Source of the DNA: QANA01 sp963665505
Lineage (GTDB): Bacteria; Bacillota; Clostridia; Christensenellales; Christensenellaceae
DNA: 64,000 nt
Reading direction: 5' to 3'
NCBI GenBank assembly: GCA_963665505.1
Contig: OY762275.1
Span: 806,001-870,000, forward strand
Positions 1 to 8,500 of this stretch are shown here, piece by piece; within the stretch, counting starts at the first letter, position 1, and every line of letters begins with the position of its first letter. Position numbers and translations under genes: made by a program. The notes under the pieces were generated by a model, which worked only from the letters and a program-made list of their open reading frames with translations, ran no database searches and was not told the origin of the DNA.

Positions 1-131
1 CGGGCGGGCGGGTCCTGGGCGTCACGGCCAAGGGGCCGGACCTGCAGGCGGCACGGAAAAAAGCCTACGCCAATGTGGAAAAGATCCATTTTGACGGTGC
101 AATGTACCGCAAGGACATCGGCATAAAATAA
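1..131 (+). CDS. purD: Phosphoribosylamine-glycine ligase, C-terminal end
   Basis: The gene enters from the left edge, and only the last 42 codons are present, ending in TAA at 129-131. The visible tail contains GRVLGVTAKG, then a helix with the pattern KAYANVEKIHFDG, and ends in MYRKDIGIK. This is the conserved C-terminus of PurD (GAR synthetase), the ATP-dependent enzyme joining glycine to phosphoribosylamine in purine synthesis. The ATP-grasp core lies outside the window, so the call rests on the tail alone. The gene is followed directly by a bidirectional terminator and faces the dapA-dapB operon. Confidence 0.85.
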   Translation, partial: GGRVLGVTAKGPDLQAARKKAYANVEKIHFDGAMYRKDIGIK

Positions 132-140
132 AAGAGCAAT

Positions 141-172
141 AAAAAAACAGGGCATGCGGCCCTGTTTTTTTT
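141..172 (+). terminator. Bidirectional intrinsic terminator between purD and dapB
   Basis: An A-tract, the stem ACAGGGC / GCCCTGT with a short loop, and eight Ts follow purD. Because A-tract and T-tract flank the stem, it can also end the convergent dapB transcript. Confidence 0.85.
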
Positions 173-180
173 ATTGTGTT

Positions 181-1392
181 TCAGAGATCGAATGCTTTGC
201 GGACGGCATCCACCGCCGTTTGTTTTTGCGCGGCGTCCACGCAGAAAGAGATCTTTGTTTCGGAAGTCGTCACGATCAGGATCTCCACATTGTGTTTGGC
301 CAGCGCGGAAAAAAGTTTGGCTGCGACGCCCCAGGTGTTTTTCATGCCCAGGCCTTCCAGCGTGATCTTGGCAAGGCCGGGCTGCACAAAATATTCGGCC
401 GCGGGCAGGATCTGCCGGATCGACTGTTCGACAAGGGGCATGTCTTTTTCAGCCAGCGAAAAAGAAAGCTCCACCTTGCTGTTTTTGGGGACGGACTGGT
501 TGATGATGTCCAGGTTCACGTTGCTGTCGGCAATGTGGCTGAAAATGTTTGCGATATCATTTCCGGTACAGGGGACCTCATGCAGTGTAATGACCGCCTG
601 TCCCGCCGCGGTGTAAACGTTCGTGGCGTCTTTTTCGCCACCCAATATATCGTGCATGGAATAGAGCCCCGCCGGGCAGGAAAGCAGGAATTCGGCCGCG
701 CGCAACGCGCCGGCGGCAAAGATTTTTCTGCTGTCCGAATGGTGTTCGATCTTCAGGACTTCTTCGTTTGTGATGAAATAGACGCAATGTTCCCCGACGA
801 TGCGGCCGCCCCGTATGGAATGGAAACCGATCTCGTTGGGCTTTCTCTTGGCATCCAGGCCCTGCCGGCCGAACTGGAAAGCCATAGCGTCTTCTCTTTC
901 CTGGTTGATCGCTTCCGCGAGCATCATGGCCGTGCCGCTCGGCGCGTCTGCCTTGAGGTTATGGTGCCGTTCAACGATCTCGATATCGGCGTTGGCGCCG
1001 AAAAATTTGGCGGCCTGCCGGCAGAGTTCGATCTGCAGATTGACGCCGAGCGACATATTGGCCGTAAAGAAGATAGGGATGCTTTGTGCCGCCTTAGTGA
1101 TCTGCCGTTTTTGTTCTTCGTTGAAGCCGGTCGTAGCGATGACCAGCGGAACCGATTTTTCCCGGGCAAACGCCAAATTCGCCGGCAGGGCGGCCGGACG
1201 GGAAAAATCGATGATGATATCGGCCTTTTTACTGCATTCCGCGATAGCCGAATATACGGGGAAGTTGTTTTTCAATTTATCGGGCGTGATATCCACGCCG
1301 GCGGCGACACGGAACAGCACCGATTCGCCGATCGTCTGCGCAAGGACTTGTCCCATGGACCCGTTGACACCTGAGATAATCACATTATACAT
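181..1392 (-). CDS. dapB: 4-hydroxy-tetrahydrodipicolinate reductase fused to an aspartokinase-type ACT regulatory region
   Basis: At 403 aa this is about 150 residues longer than ordinary DapB (about 250-270 aa). Residues 1 to about 255 hold the NAD(P)H-binding GVNGSMG loop near the N-terminus and the family signature with paired histidines and DAPSGTA (around residues 143-158). DapB reduces HTPA to tetrahydrodipicolinate in the lysine/DAP pathway. From about residue 262 to the end the protein resembles the tandem ACT region of aspartokinase: NVNLDIINQS, then LEGLGMKNTWGVAAKLFSAL, then VEILIVTTSETKISFCVD and a final AFDL. ACT pairs in aspartokinase bind lysine or threonine, so feedback control by an amino acid is a reasonable inference. 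It lies 12 bp downstream of dapA in one operon. Confidence 0.9.
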   Translation of the reverse strand: MYNVIISGVNGSMGQVLAQTIGESVLFRVAAGVDITPDKLKNNFPVYSAIAECSKKADIIIDFSRPAALPANLAFAREKSVPLVIATTGFNEEQKRQITKAAQSIPIFFTANMSLGVNLQIELCRQAAKFFGANADIEIVERHHNLKADAPSGTAMMLAEAINQEREDAMAFQFGRQGLDAKRKPNEIGFHSIRGGRIVGEHCVYFITNEEVLKIEHHSDSRKIFAAGALRAAEFLLSCPAGLYSMHDILGGEKDATNVYTAAGQAVITLHEVPCTGNDIANIFSHIADSNVNLDIINQSVPKNSKVELSFSLAEKDMPLVEQSIRQILPAAEYFVQPGLAKITLEGLGMKNTWGVAAKLFSALAKHNVEILIVTTSETKISFCVDAAQKQTAVDAVRKAFDL

Positions 1393-1404
1393 GCTGCTGT
1401 GCTC

Positions 1405-2283
1405 CTATACTAATCCATATTCTGCAAGAGTGGCCTTCAGTTTGGCTTCCGCTTCCCTGCTCATTTCGCAGAGCGGCAGGCGGAGAGGCCCGGCCTGATA
1501 GCCCATCAGATTGAGGGCAGTCTTCACGGGGATGGGGTTCACATCGCTGAACAGCGCTTCGACCAGCGAAGTATACCTAAGCTGCAGTTCGCAGGCTTTT
1601 GCAACGTTTCCGGAAAGGTAGGCTGCGCAGAGATCGTGCGTCTCTTTGGGCAGTATGTTGGCAAGGACGGATATGACCCCTTTGCCGCCGACGGAAAGGA
1701 TGGGGACGATCTGGTCGTCGTTGCCGGAATAGATATCCATCTTGTCTTTGACAAGGCTGGCCGTCTTGACGATCTGCGAAATGTTCCCGCTGGCTTCCTT
1801 GATGCCGCGGATATTCTCATGCCGCGCCAGGGCGGCATAGGTGGCGGGCAGCACGTTCACGCCGGTACGGCTAGGCACGTTGTACACGATGACCGGGATA
1901 TCAACGGCATCCCCGACTGCATAATAATGCCGGATGAGCCCGGCCTGTGAGCATTTGTTGTAATAGGGGGTGACGATGAGCAAGGCGTCTGCGCCGGCCT
2001 GTTGTGCGAATCTGGAAAACTCGACGACTTCGGCGGTATTGTTTCCGCCTGTCCCCGCGAGTACCGGGATGCGGCCGGCCACATGGTCCACGCAGAATTT
2101 GATGACCTGCTTCTTTTCTTCTTTCGTCATTGTGGAAGGTTCGCCCGTCGTACCGCAGGCGAGGATCGCATCCGTGGAGTTTTGGAGATGAAAATCCAAC
2201 AATTTCCCGAGTTCTTCAAAATTGATGCCGTTTTGTGTAAAAGGTGTGACCAGAGCAACTGCTGAGCCTTCGAAAATACTCAT
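1405..2283 (-). CDS. dapA: 4-hydroxy-tetrahydrodipicolinate synthase
   Basis: A 292-aa class I aldolase of the DapA family, full length for the family. It condenses pyruvate with aspartate semialdehyde, the committed step to lysine and diaminopimelate. Visible catalytic elements are the CGTTGE loop (around residues 43-48), the tyrosine in VYNVPSRTG (around 133), and the Schiff-base lysine in GIKEASGN (around 161). It is the first gene of the dapA-dapB operon, 12 bp before dapB, and lies behind a lysine riboswitch with its own terminator, so transcription should fall when lysine is plentiful. Confidence 0.95.
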   Translation of the reverse strand: MSIFEGSAVALVTPFTQNGINFEELGKLLDFHLQNSTDAILACGTTGEPSTMTKEEKKQVIKFCVDHVAGRIPVLAGTGGNNTAEVVEFSRFAQQAGADALLIVTPYYNKCSQAGLIRHYYAVGDAVDIPVIVYNVPSRTGVNVLPATYAALARHENIRGIKEASGNISQIVKTASLVKDKMDIYSGNDDQIVPILSVGGKGVISVLANILPKETHDLCAAYLSGNVAKACELQLRYTSLVEALFSDVNPIPVKTALNLMGYQAGPLRLPLCEMSREAEAKLKATLAEYGLV

Positions 2284-2386
2284 TTTCAGGTTCTCTCCTT
2301 TTTTTATTTGCCGTTATGGCTATTTTATGGATAAGGTGCTGTATTTTGTGCGGACAAGCCCGAGCCAATAAGCGGTTTTCCTGCGA

Positions 2387-2413
2387 ATAAAAAACAGCGC
2401 GTTATGCGCCGTA
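2387..2413 (-). terminator. Riboswitch expression-platform terminator
   Basis: On the minus strand the stem CGGCGC / GCGCTG (one G-U pair, loop ATAAC) is followed by TTTTTTATT. It sits between the lysine aptamer and dapA, so it is the expected ligand-controlled terminator. Confidence 0.75.
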
Positions 2414-2622
2414 CAAAACCCCCTTTGGCGTACAGGACGGCCGTATGGGTTTGCAATTCAGCGCTCCGCCGGCATGCGCCGGCGACAGTTATGCGACTGT
2501 TGGCCGCATACCCAAGACGGACTGCCTGGCAGAAATCCGGCTTTCGGCGCATGTCCCTTTTACATAAACTATGACCGCCAGCATCCGATTTATGTTACTG
2601 ATGAAATGCGCGCCTCTGAATG
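2414..2622 (-). promoter_or_regulatory. Lysine riboswitch (L-box) upstream of dapA
   Basis: Read on the minus strand, the leader starts with AGAGGCGCGC, followed by an AGTAA element, then AAAAGGGACATGCGCCGAA (forward positions about 2543-2562), and further on GGGTATG. The order and the invariant GCGCCGAA block match the conserved core of the L-box family. The RNA starts from a consensus promoter about 10 nt upstream and ends in an intrinsic terminator before dapA. Lysine binding is therefore expected to favour termination. The 3' limit of the aptamer was not resolved by eye. Confidence 0.82.
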
Positions 2623-2638
2623 ATATTTTGTTGCAATT

Positions 2639-2667
2639 ATTATATCCTGTATTTTTATAAATGTCAA
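2639..2667 (-). promoter_or_regulatory. Promoter of the lysine riboswitch/dapA transcript
   Basis: Minus-strand TTGACA (2662-2667), 17-bp spacer, perfect TATAAT (2639-2644). The predicted start is near 2632, just before the first conserved riboswitch bases. Confidence 0.85.
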
Positions 2668-2714
2668 ACCGGGAAAATTCACAGAAATGCAATTTTTCGC
2701 TTTGGCCGGCGCTC

Positions 2715-2743
2715 TTGAAAAAGCGCCCGAAACTGTGTATATT
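2715..2743 (+). promoter_or_regulatory. Promoter of the methyltransferase-hslO transcript
   Basis: TTGAAA (2715-2720), 17-bp spacer, TATATT (2738-2743). The upstream TTG start candidate at 2743 falls on the last base of this -10, so translation must begin further down, at 2767. Confidence 0.6.
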
Positions 2744-2766
2744 TGACTGAGAGAGGTTTTTGTGGT

Positions 2767-3522
2767 ATGAACTTTGAGGGCAGCGCGGTGTTTGCAAGCG
2801 TGTATGACAAACTGGCGGACGATATCGACCATGTGGCGTGGGCGGCGTACATCCGCGGATTGCTGGCGGAGGGCGGCCCTGTTAAGAAAGTGGCCGACAT
2901 CGGCTGTGGGACGGGCGGTATCACGCTGGAACTGAAAAAAGCGGGGTATACGGTGCTCGGCGTGGACATTTCGGAAGCGATGCTGGACATCGCCGCTGAC
3001 AAAGCCAGGGCGGCGGGATTGAAGATCCTTTTTGTGCGACAGGATATGTGCGGCCTTGCGCTGCCGGCACAGGATGCGCTGGTCTGCGCGTGCGATGTGG
3101 TGAATTATATCGACAGGGAAGAGGTGCGCGCGTTTCTATCAGCGGCGAACCGTTCCCTGCGGCCCGGCGGCCTGCTGCTTTTTGATATCAGCAGCCGGTA
3201 TAAGCTGCGGCATGTTCTGGGCAACCGGTTTTTTTATGAGGACCGCGACAACGTCACCTATTTCTGGAAGAATACGTTGGCGCGGGATCATGTGGATATG
3301 GAACTTACGTTTTTTCTGAAACAGGAAGACGGGTACCGCCGCAGCGACGAACGGCACAGGCAATATATCCATACGGAAAAGGAAATGCTGGCGGCGCTTG
3401 CAGCCTGCGGATTTGCGGGCGTTGCATATGGGTTTATGACCGGACGCCCGCCCGCGGAAAAGGACCGGCGCATCCAATTTTATGCGGTCAAGCAGGCAGG
3501 ACAAAGGAGTACGATACCGTGA
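2767..3522 (+). CDS. Class I SAM-dependent methyltransferase
   Basis: About 251 aa. The N-terminal half is a Rossmann-type methyltransferase: motif I reads VADIGCGTGG (about residues 43-52), followed by an acidic VLGVDISEAML strand end that would hold the SAM ribose, and a CDVVNYI motif. The C-terminal half is typical of small-molecule or uncharacterised methyltransferases, so the substrate is unknown. I chose ATG 2767 because GAGAGAGG precedes it and because the upstream TTG lies inside the -10 box. Its stop codon overlaps the GTG start of hslO by 4 bp, suggesting translational coupling. Confidence 0.8.
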   Translation: MNFEGSAVFASVYDKLADDIDHVAWAAYIRGLLAEGGPVKKVADIGCGTGGITLELKKAGYTVLGVDISEAMLDIAADKARAAGLKILFVRQDMCGLALPAQDALVCACDVVNYIDREEVRAFLSAANRSLRPGGLLLFDISSRYKLRHVLGNRFFYEDRDNVTYFWKNTLARDHVDMELTFFLKQEDGYRRSDERHRQYIHTEKEMLAALAACGFAGVAYGFMTGRPPAEKDRRIQFYAVKQAGQRSTIP

Positions 3523-4394
3523 AAGACAATATTTTGAAATTTTTGCTGAAGGGAGAAGCCTCGGTAATCGCCGCGGACATGAAGCAGGCGGTGGAGTATG
3601 CCCGGACGCTGCACGGCACTTCTCCGGTCGCTTCGGCCGTACTCGGCCGCACGCTGGTCGCGGCGGCGATCATGGCCTGCAATTTGAAGAGCGAAGACAA
3701 CAGCCTGACGTTGCGCCTAAACGGCGGCGGCCCTGCGGGCACCGTCCTGGCCGTGGCCGACGGACGCTGCCGGGTGAAAGGCTATATGGAAAACCCAAAA
3801 GTCGATCTGCCCATCCGGTCGGACGGCAAGCTGGATGTGAGCGGGGCGGTGGGCAAGAACGGATTTCTGAGCGTGGTGCGCGACTTAGGGCTGAAGGAGC
3901 CTTATATCGGGCGCACGCAGCTTGTTTCGGGGGAGATCGCCGAAGATGTGGCGATGTATTTCCTGAAATCCGAGCAGCAGCCTTCCGTCGTATATTTAAG
4001 CGTCTGGGTGGATACGGACGGCTCCATCCTGCAAGCCGGCGGGATGGTTGTCAGCCCGCTCCCCGGCGCTTCGGAAGAGACGCTTTCCTTTGTGGAATCG
4101 CGGGTAGACGTGATCAAGAAATTTACGCGCATGCTGCGGGAAATGACGTCCGCGGAGGCGGCCGGCACAATATTCGCGGGCGCGGACCTAAAGAAACTTG
4201 CGGAAGCGGCGCCGGTCTATCACTGCGATTGCAGCAGGGGACGGTTTGAACGGGGGATCGTATCGCTCGGGGAAAAAGAGATCGGGGATATGATACGGGA
4301 AAACGGGCAAGCCGAAGTCGTCTGCCGCTTCTGCAATAAGAAGTATGTTTTCGACAAGGCTTGTTTAACCGGCCTGTTGCGCAGGGCAAAATAA
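3519..4394 (+). CDS. hslO: Redox-regulated chaperone Hsp33
   Basis: 291 aa, the usual Hsp33 length. Hsp33 is a cytosolic holdase: its C-terminal four-cysteine zinc centre opens on oxidation and it then binds unfolding proteins. The zinc cysteines are visible as CDC (around residues 235-237) and CRFC (around 268-271). The N-terminal fold shows the family pattern RTLVAAAIMACNLK and the central GKNGFLSVVRDLG. The start is GTG preceded by AAGGAG, overlapping the end of the methyltransferase gene. Confidence 0.95.
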   Translation: MKDNILKFLLKGEASVIAADMKQAVEYARTLHGTSPVASAVLGRTLVAAAIMACNLKSEDNSLTLRLNGGGPAGTVLAVADGRCRVKGYMENPKVDLPIRSDGKLDVSGAVGKNGFLSVVRDLGLKEPYIGRTQLVSGEIAEDVAMYFLKSEQQPSVVYLSVWVDTDGSILQAGGMVVSPLPGASEETLSFVESRVDVIKKFTRMLREMTSAEAAGTIFAGADLKKLAEAAPVYHCDCSRGRFERGIVSLGEKEIGDMIRENGQAEVVCRFCNKKYVFDKACLTGLLRRAK

Positions 4395-4412
4395 ACGTCA
4401 AGCGAGGAGCCT

Positions 4413-6083
4413 TTGAACACCAAAATATTGAAATTTGACAGAGACGCCGGATTCCATTTCCGCAAATATCAGAAGCAGGCCGATAAGGGAGCGTATATCG
4501 ATTCGCTCGTTTCCTTGCGGACGGCCCTGAAAAAGGATCCGGACAACATAGAATACCTTGTCTCTCTGGCGGAGCTGTACACCGAACTGGACTTTTTCGA
4601 AGAATCCAACTTTATTTTATTCAAAATATTGAAGATGTCTAGTGACGTATACGACAAATGCCTGTTTAGTATGGGCTGCAACTTCTTCGGGCTGCGCGAT
4701 ATCGAGAAAGCCAAAGAGTGTTTCCAAAACTACCTGGGGGCTTACCCGGCGGGGGAATTTGTGCCCGACGTGCAGGATTTCCTGGATATTATCGAATATG
4801 ACATATACGAAGACAGCGACGTACCGGCGGAAGTTTTTGCCCGCGCGGACGAAGGAAAGACGCTGCTGGACAACGGGGAATATGCCAAGGCTATCCGGAT
4901 GCTGGAGAAGATCGGCGGGACGTACCCGGAACTGACTTTTGTCCAGAACAACCTTGCATTGGCGTATTATTGCAAGGGCGACCCCGCCAAAGCCAGGGAA
5001 ATATCCAAACAGGTGTTGCGTATTGATGCGGGCAACGCGCACGCGATCTGTAACCTTATCTTTTTTGCACTCTCTGCGAACGACCAGAAAGAGCTGGCCA
5101 AATACAGGAATATGCTGGATAAGATAGAAGGCAAAGACGCGGACGAAGACATGAAGATCGCGCTCACCTACTGTGAGCTGGACGAAGATGAAAAGGCATA
5201 CCAGAAACTCAAAAGCGCGCTGACGGAGATCCCCTACGATATCCACACGATGTTTTTTGCGGCGGCGGCGGCGGTCAATACCAAACGATACGCCGAAGCG
5301 GTGCGCATGTTCATGGATATCGTGAAATTGCAGCCGGAAAACACGATCGCATCCTACTACAAGAAAGCTTTGCAGCACGCGCTGGACAAGAAGGCGGATA
5401 TACGGATCCAGTATGCCTACCAGGTGCCGCAGGAAGAGATACACCGGCGCATGCATTACCTGAACAGGTGCTTCCAGAAAGACACGGAAGAACTGCGCGA
5501 TATGTGGGCGCACGAGGCGTATTTCCGCTCTATCCTGATCTGGGGATTATCTATCGGCAATGCGATCGTCAAGCATATCATCCTCGACCTGATCTCCAAA
5601 TTCAACGACGAGACTGCGGTCGATTTCTTCAAAGAATCTCTGTTGCGCAAGAACAAACCGGACGAGGAGAAGAACGATATATTCCTGGCGCTCAAGCGTA
5701 TGGGCGTGCCGCAGCCCTATGTGGCATACATGTCGGGGAAGATATCCGAAGTGCGGATCGGCCTGGTGGACCTGGACGAGCAAAAAGTATTCCCCAGCCA
5801 CGAAAAAGTGGTGGATGCCATCATTAAAAGCGCCGAGGCCGTGGACAGGAAGCTTTTTGTCACGCATGCGCTGGAGCTCCTCGGCAAATATATGCGTTCG
5901 TTCGCCAATGCCCCCGTGATGCGCAATGTGAACGCCTGGGCGGCGGCCTTTCTGTATGCCGCATTGCTGGAGAATGAGAAACAGCCGTATCCGCTGCAGT
6001 CGTTCCTGGAAACGCTGCATGTGAAAGCGACTTCTTTCAAACGGTGTTTACATGTCGTACAGAAAACACTCAAAAAAGGATAG
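4413..6083 (+). CDS. Large TPR-repeat protein
   Basis: 556 aa, predicted cytosolic with no signal peptide. The first 330 residues are a string of helix pairs with TPR spacing: for example SLAELYTELDFFEESNFILF, AKECFQNYLGAYPAGEF, NNLALAYYCKGDPAKAREIS and YAEAVRMFMDIVKLQPEN. The C-terminal 220 residues are helical but without clear repeats. TPR arrays usually serve as protein-docking scaffolds; partners are unknown. The start is TTG with GAGGAG just upstream. It follows hslO by 18 bp and precedes another helical-repeat gene by 8 bp, so all are probably cotranscribed. Confidence 0.75.
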   Translation: MNTKILKFDRDAGFHFRKYQKQADKGAYIDSLVSLRTALKKDPDNIEYLVSLAELYTELDFFEESNFILFKILKMSSDVYDKCLFSMGCNFFGLRDIEKAKECFQNYLGAYPAGEFVPDVQDFLDIIEYDIYEDSDVPAEVFARADEGKTLLDNGEYAKAIRMLEKIGGTYPELTFVQNNLALAYYCKGDPAKAREISKQVLRIDAGNAHAICNLIFFALSANDQKELAKYRNMLDKIEGKDADEDMKIALTYCELDEDEKAYQKLKSALTEIPYDIHTMFFAAAAAVNTKRYAEAVRMFMDIVKLQPENTIASYYKKALQHALDKKADIRIQYAYQVPQEEIHRRMHYLNRCFQKDTEELRDMWAHEAYFRSILIWGLSIGNAIVKHIILDLISKFNDETAVDFFKESLLRKNKPDEEKNDIFLALKRMGVPQPYVAYMSGKISEVRIGLVDLDEQKVFPSHEKVVDAIIKSAEAVDRKLFVTHALELLGKYMRSFANAPVMRNVNAWAAAFLYAALLENEKQPYPLQSFLETLHVKATSFKRCLHVVQKTLKKG

Positions 6084-6091
6084 GGAGCCTT

Positions 6092-6961
6092 ATGGAACTG
6101 AAACTGATCGACTTTAATGCCAAATTTATGAAAGCGTATATGCAATGGTGCGTGGAACACCCGGAAGAAGCGGCCAGGGAAGAGACGGCCGAAGAGCTGT
6201 ATTATACGATGTATGAGGATTGGCTGAAAACGCCTAAGAGCTGGCTGGACGGCAAAAGCCCCGAATCGTACTTTGCGGACATCGGCGACGCGCAGATGTA
6301 TGTTTCGGCCTGGATCGAATATACCCTGGAAGAAATAGAGTTGCCCGACCCGCTGATAGACTGTATGCTGAAGAAAAAAGAAGAGGTCTACCCCATATTG
6401 CTGGGCATCCTGTTCAGCAAGGAAATCGCCCAAAAGACGATGCGGCCTGAGGATCTGCTGAAAGTGTGCGGGCATGCCGTACGGATGATCGCGCTGATAG
6501 GCAAACCGCACCCCTATAAGCGCTATATCGCCCTTTTGAAGGAACAGACGGAGGATTCCCTTTTCCTGGAAGAGGTGGCGGAAGTACTGACGCAAGCGGG
6601 CGCTGCACTGGAACCGCTGCTTATGGATGCGTATGCCGCTACGACGGGCGAGGTGAAAAAAACCGTCGTGGACGTGCTTTCGCACCTGCCGAGCGACGGT
6701 ACGATCCTGAACATGCTTCTTGGGGAATTTGCGTGGCCGGATGCGGACATCGCGTTTTTAGCGGGCTGTCTCGGCCGGCTGGGCGACGAACGGGCGCTGG
6801 CGCCCCTGAAGGCGGCTGCGGACAAAAAAGGGCTGCAATATTACGAGTTTAAGGAGATCAGGAACGCCGTCGAGCAGATCAGCGGCGAAGAGATGGAGAA
6901 ACGGGATTTCCCCGGGGACAGTCTGTACGATTTTCTGAAAGAAGAGGAGAACGGGCTCTGA
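6092..6961 (+). CDS. HEAT-like helical repeat protein
   Basis: About 289 aa and unrecognised at family level. The C-terminal half contains HEAT-like helix pairs, such as VDVLSHLPSDGTILNMLLGEF and LAGCLGRLGDERALAPLKAAAD. The N-terminal part is acidic and helical. The start is ATG 6092, preceded by AGGGAG, rather than the longer frame that would overlap the TPR gene. A strong terminator follows, so this closes the operon that starts at the methyltransferase. Confidence 0.6.
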   Translation: MELKLIDFNAKFMKAYMQWCVEHPEEAAREETAEELYYTMYEDWLKTPKSWLDGKSPESYFADIGDAQMYVSAWIEYTLEEIELPDPLIDCMLKKKEEVYPILLGILFSKEIAQKTMRPEDLLKVCGHAVRMIALIGKPHPYKRYIALLKEQTEDSLFLEEVAEVLTQAGAALEPLLMDAYAATTGEVKKTVVDVLSHLPSDGTILNMLLGEFAWPDADIAFLAGCLGRLGDERALAPLKAAADKKGLQYYEFKEIRNAVEQISGEEMEKRDFPGDSLYDFLKEEENGL

Positions 6962-6977
6962 AAATCCCCGCCGGCAG

Positions 6978-7012
6978 GCCGCCCGGGAAAGGGCATGGGC
7001 GGCGTCTTTTTT
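6978..7012 (+). terminator. Intrinsic terminator
   Basis: Stem GCCGCCC (6978-6984) with GGGCGGC (6997-7003), followed by GTCTTTTTT. It ends the hslO-TPR-HEAT transcript. Confidence 0.85.
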
Positions 7013-7015
7013 CCG

Positions 7016-7044
7016 TTGACATTTGGCGGGCGATGTGATAAAAT
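7016..7044 (+). promoter_or_regulatory. tRNA promoter
   Basis: TTGACA (7016-7021), 17-bp spacer, TAAAAT (7039-7044), placed 29 bp before tRNA-Thr. Confidence 0.85.
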
Positions 7045-7073
7045 CGCTCTTGTCCCCAAAAAGTAAAAAGCAG

Positions 7074-7149
7074 GCCAACGTGGCACAGTTGGTAGCGCAG
7101 CTGATTCGTAATCAGCAGGTCAGGGGTTCGAATCCCCTCGTTGGCTCCA
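7074..7149 (+). tRNA. tRNA-Thr (anticodon CGT)
   Basis: A 76-nt cloverleaf with acceptor GCCAACG / CGTTGGC, anticodon stem GCTGA / TCAGC and loop TTCGTAA giving anticodon CGT, T-arm GGTTCGAATCC, and an encoded CCA. It reads ACG codons. It shares a promoter with the following tRNA-Pro. Confidence 0.95.
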
Positions 7150-7176
7150 GTTTTTATTTTTTTAGGAACGATATAC

Positions 7177-7253
<77 letters not shown>

Positions 7254-7263
7254 CCCTAAAACA

Positions 7264-7319
7264 CCTTGGGTGTTCATAAGGACAAAAACAGACTGACAAT
7301 GTGTCGGCCTGTTTTTGTT
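7264..7319 (+). repeat. Terminator-like intergenic repeat, copy 1
   Basis: The arm TGTTCATAAGGACAAAAA leads into a hairpin (ACAG-A-CTGACA / TGTCGG-C-CTGT) and a T-rich tail. It works as the terminator of the tRNA transcript. The same arm-plus-hairpin recurs at 8501-8555 and 21821-21880. Confidence 0.75.
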
Positions 7320-7449
7320 TTGTATTATACGTAAAACATTGTATACTGAAGATAACGGGACAGAAAATTAGCTGTTCTTCCGTATATTGAGCAATTCTGT
7401 TCAAGAAGTATTTCGTCTGGATATGATATGCTTTTTTCAGGTGATAGGA

Positions 7450-8349
7450 ATGGTTGAAAACTGGGAAAAAATAAATGCCGTACAGCGAATGCAGGATTAT
7501 ATTATGGCACATTATCAAGAGGAAATCACATTGCAGGATTTGTCCAAGGCCGCAATGTATTCCCCTTGGCACGCTTTGCGTGCTTTTTCCGAAACAATAG
7601 GGAAAACGCCATTTGAGTACCTTCGCATGGTCAGGTTATCAGTAGCAGCAAAAAAATTGAGGGATACCAATATGAGTGTTCTTGACATTGCTTTGGAATC
7701 TGCGTTCGGTTCTCATGAAGGATTCACAAAAGCTTTTTCGCATAAGTTCGCCATATCTCCACAAAAATATCGCGAAAAGGCACCACCAATACAACTTTTT
7801 TCCTATTATCCAATCCGCCATTATTACAAATCATTTGAGAGGAGAAAAGAAACCATGTCCAGTACTGTTGTTTTTACACAGGTTATTGAAAGGCCAGAAC
7901 GAAAACTTATTTTGAGAAGAGGAATTAGGGCAACAGAGTATTATGCTTATTGCAAAGAAGTGGGGTGTGATATATGGGGCATCCTCGAAAGCATTAAAGG
8001 TGCCTTGTATGAATCAATTGGCGTCTGGCTTCCTGTAAGTATGCGGAAACCGTGCACATCAGAATATTGTCAGGGGGTTGAAGTTCCCGTGGACTTTACA
8101 GGTGATATTCCCGACGGTTTTGAAATTGTTGACTTGCCTGCCTGTAAATATATGGTTTTTCATAGCGAACCATTTGAAGATGAGAACTTTGGCGAGGTGA
8201 TCAGCATTGTATGGGATGCTATCAAACGTTACAATCCAAAGCATTTTGGTTGGGATTGGGCGCCGGAAGATGGGCCCAGATTTCAGCTTGCTCCCATAGG
8301 AGAGCGCGGTTACATTGAGGGTATACCTATCCGGGAAAATAAAAGTTAA
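7450..8349 (+). CDS. AraC-family regulator with GyrI-like effector-binding domain
   Basis: About 299 aa. Residues 1 to about 105 form an AraC/XylS DNA-binding domain: two helix-turn-helix units with TLQDLSKAAMYSPWHALRAF and the signature SVLDIALESAFGSHEGFTKAF, ending in SPQKYR. After a linker, residues about 140-299 look like a GyrI-like/SOUL small-ligand domain (LILRRGIRATEYYAYCKEVG and YMVFHSEPFEDENFGEV). Such proteins sense small molecules and often control transporters, but no obvious target is adjacent. Base composition is clearly more AT-rich than the flanking operons, suggesting transfer. Start ATG 7450 is preferred, though its ribosome site is weak. Confidence 0.85.
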   Translation: MVENWEKINAVQRMQDYIMAHYQEEITLQDLSKAAMYSPWHALRAFSETIGKTPFEYLRMVRLSVAAKKLRDTNMSVLDIALESAFGSHEGFTKAFSHKFAISPQKYREKAPPIQLFSYYPIRHYYKSFERRKETMSSTVVFTQVIERPERKLILRRGIRATEYYAYCKEVGCDIWGILESIKGALYESIGVWLPVSMRKPCTSEYCQGVEVPVDFTGDIPDGFEIVDLPACKYMVFHSEPFEDENFGEVISIVWDAIKRYNPKHFGWDWAPEDGPRFQLAPIGERGYIEGIPIRENKS

Positions 8350-8409
8350 GTAAAAGAAAGATAATGCTGATTTCTCTGACCGGGGTTATCCACTGATTAT
8401 ATGAAAATT

Positions 8410-8476
8410 ATTGTAACATCCGTTTGCTTGATACCAAAAGCCTTTATTTAATACGGGTTTTCAAGTTTGTCCTTAT
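8410..8476 (+). repeat. Diverged direct repeat, left copy
   Basis: About 65 bp containing CGTTTGCTTGATACC and, further on, TTTTCAAGTTTGTCCTTAT. The same order of blocks occurs at 9243-9309, so the gene at 8604-9197 is bracketed by imperfect direct repeats. Its right edge also carries an inverted copy of the CATAAGGACAAA arm. Confidence 0.6.
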
Positions 8477-8500
8477 GAACACTCGTACCATTACGAATGA

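Noticed and set aside
154..1374. 406-codon plus-strand frame opposite dapB
   Set aside because: Mirror frame of a GC-rich gene; no ribosome site or family signature, while the minus strand encodes a clear DapB.
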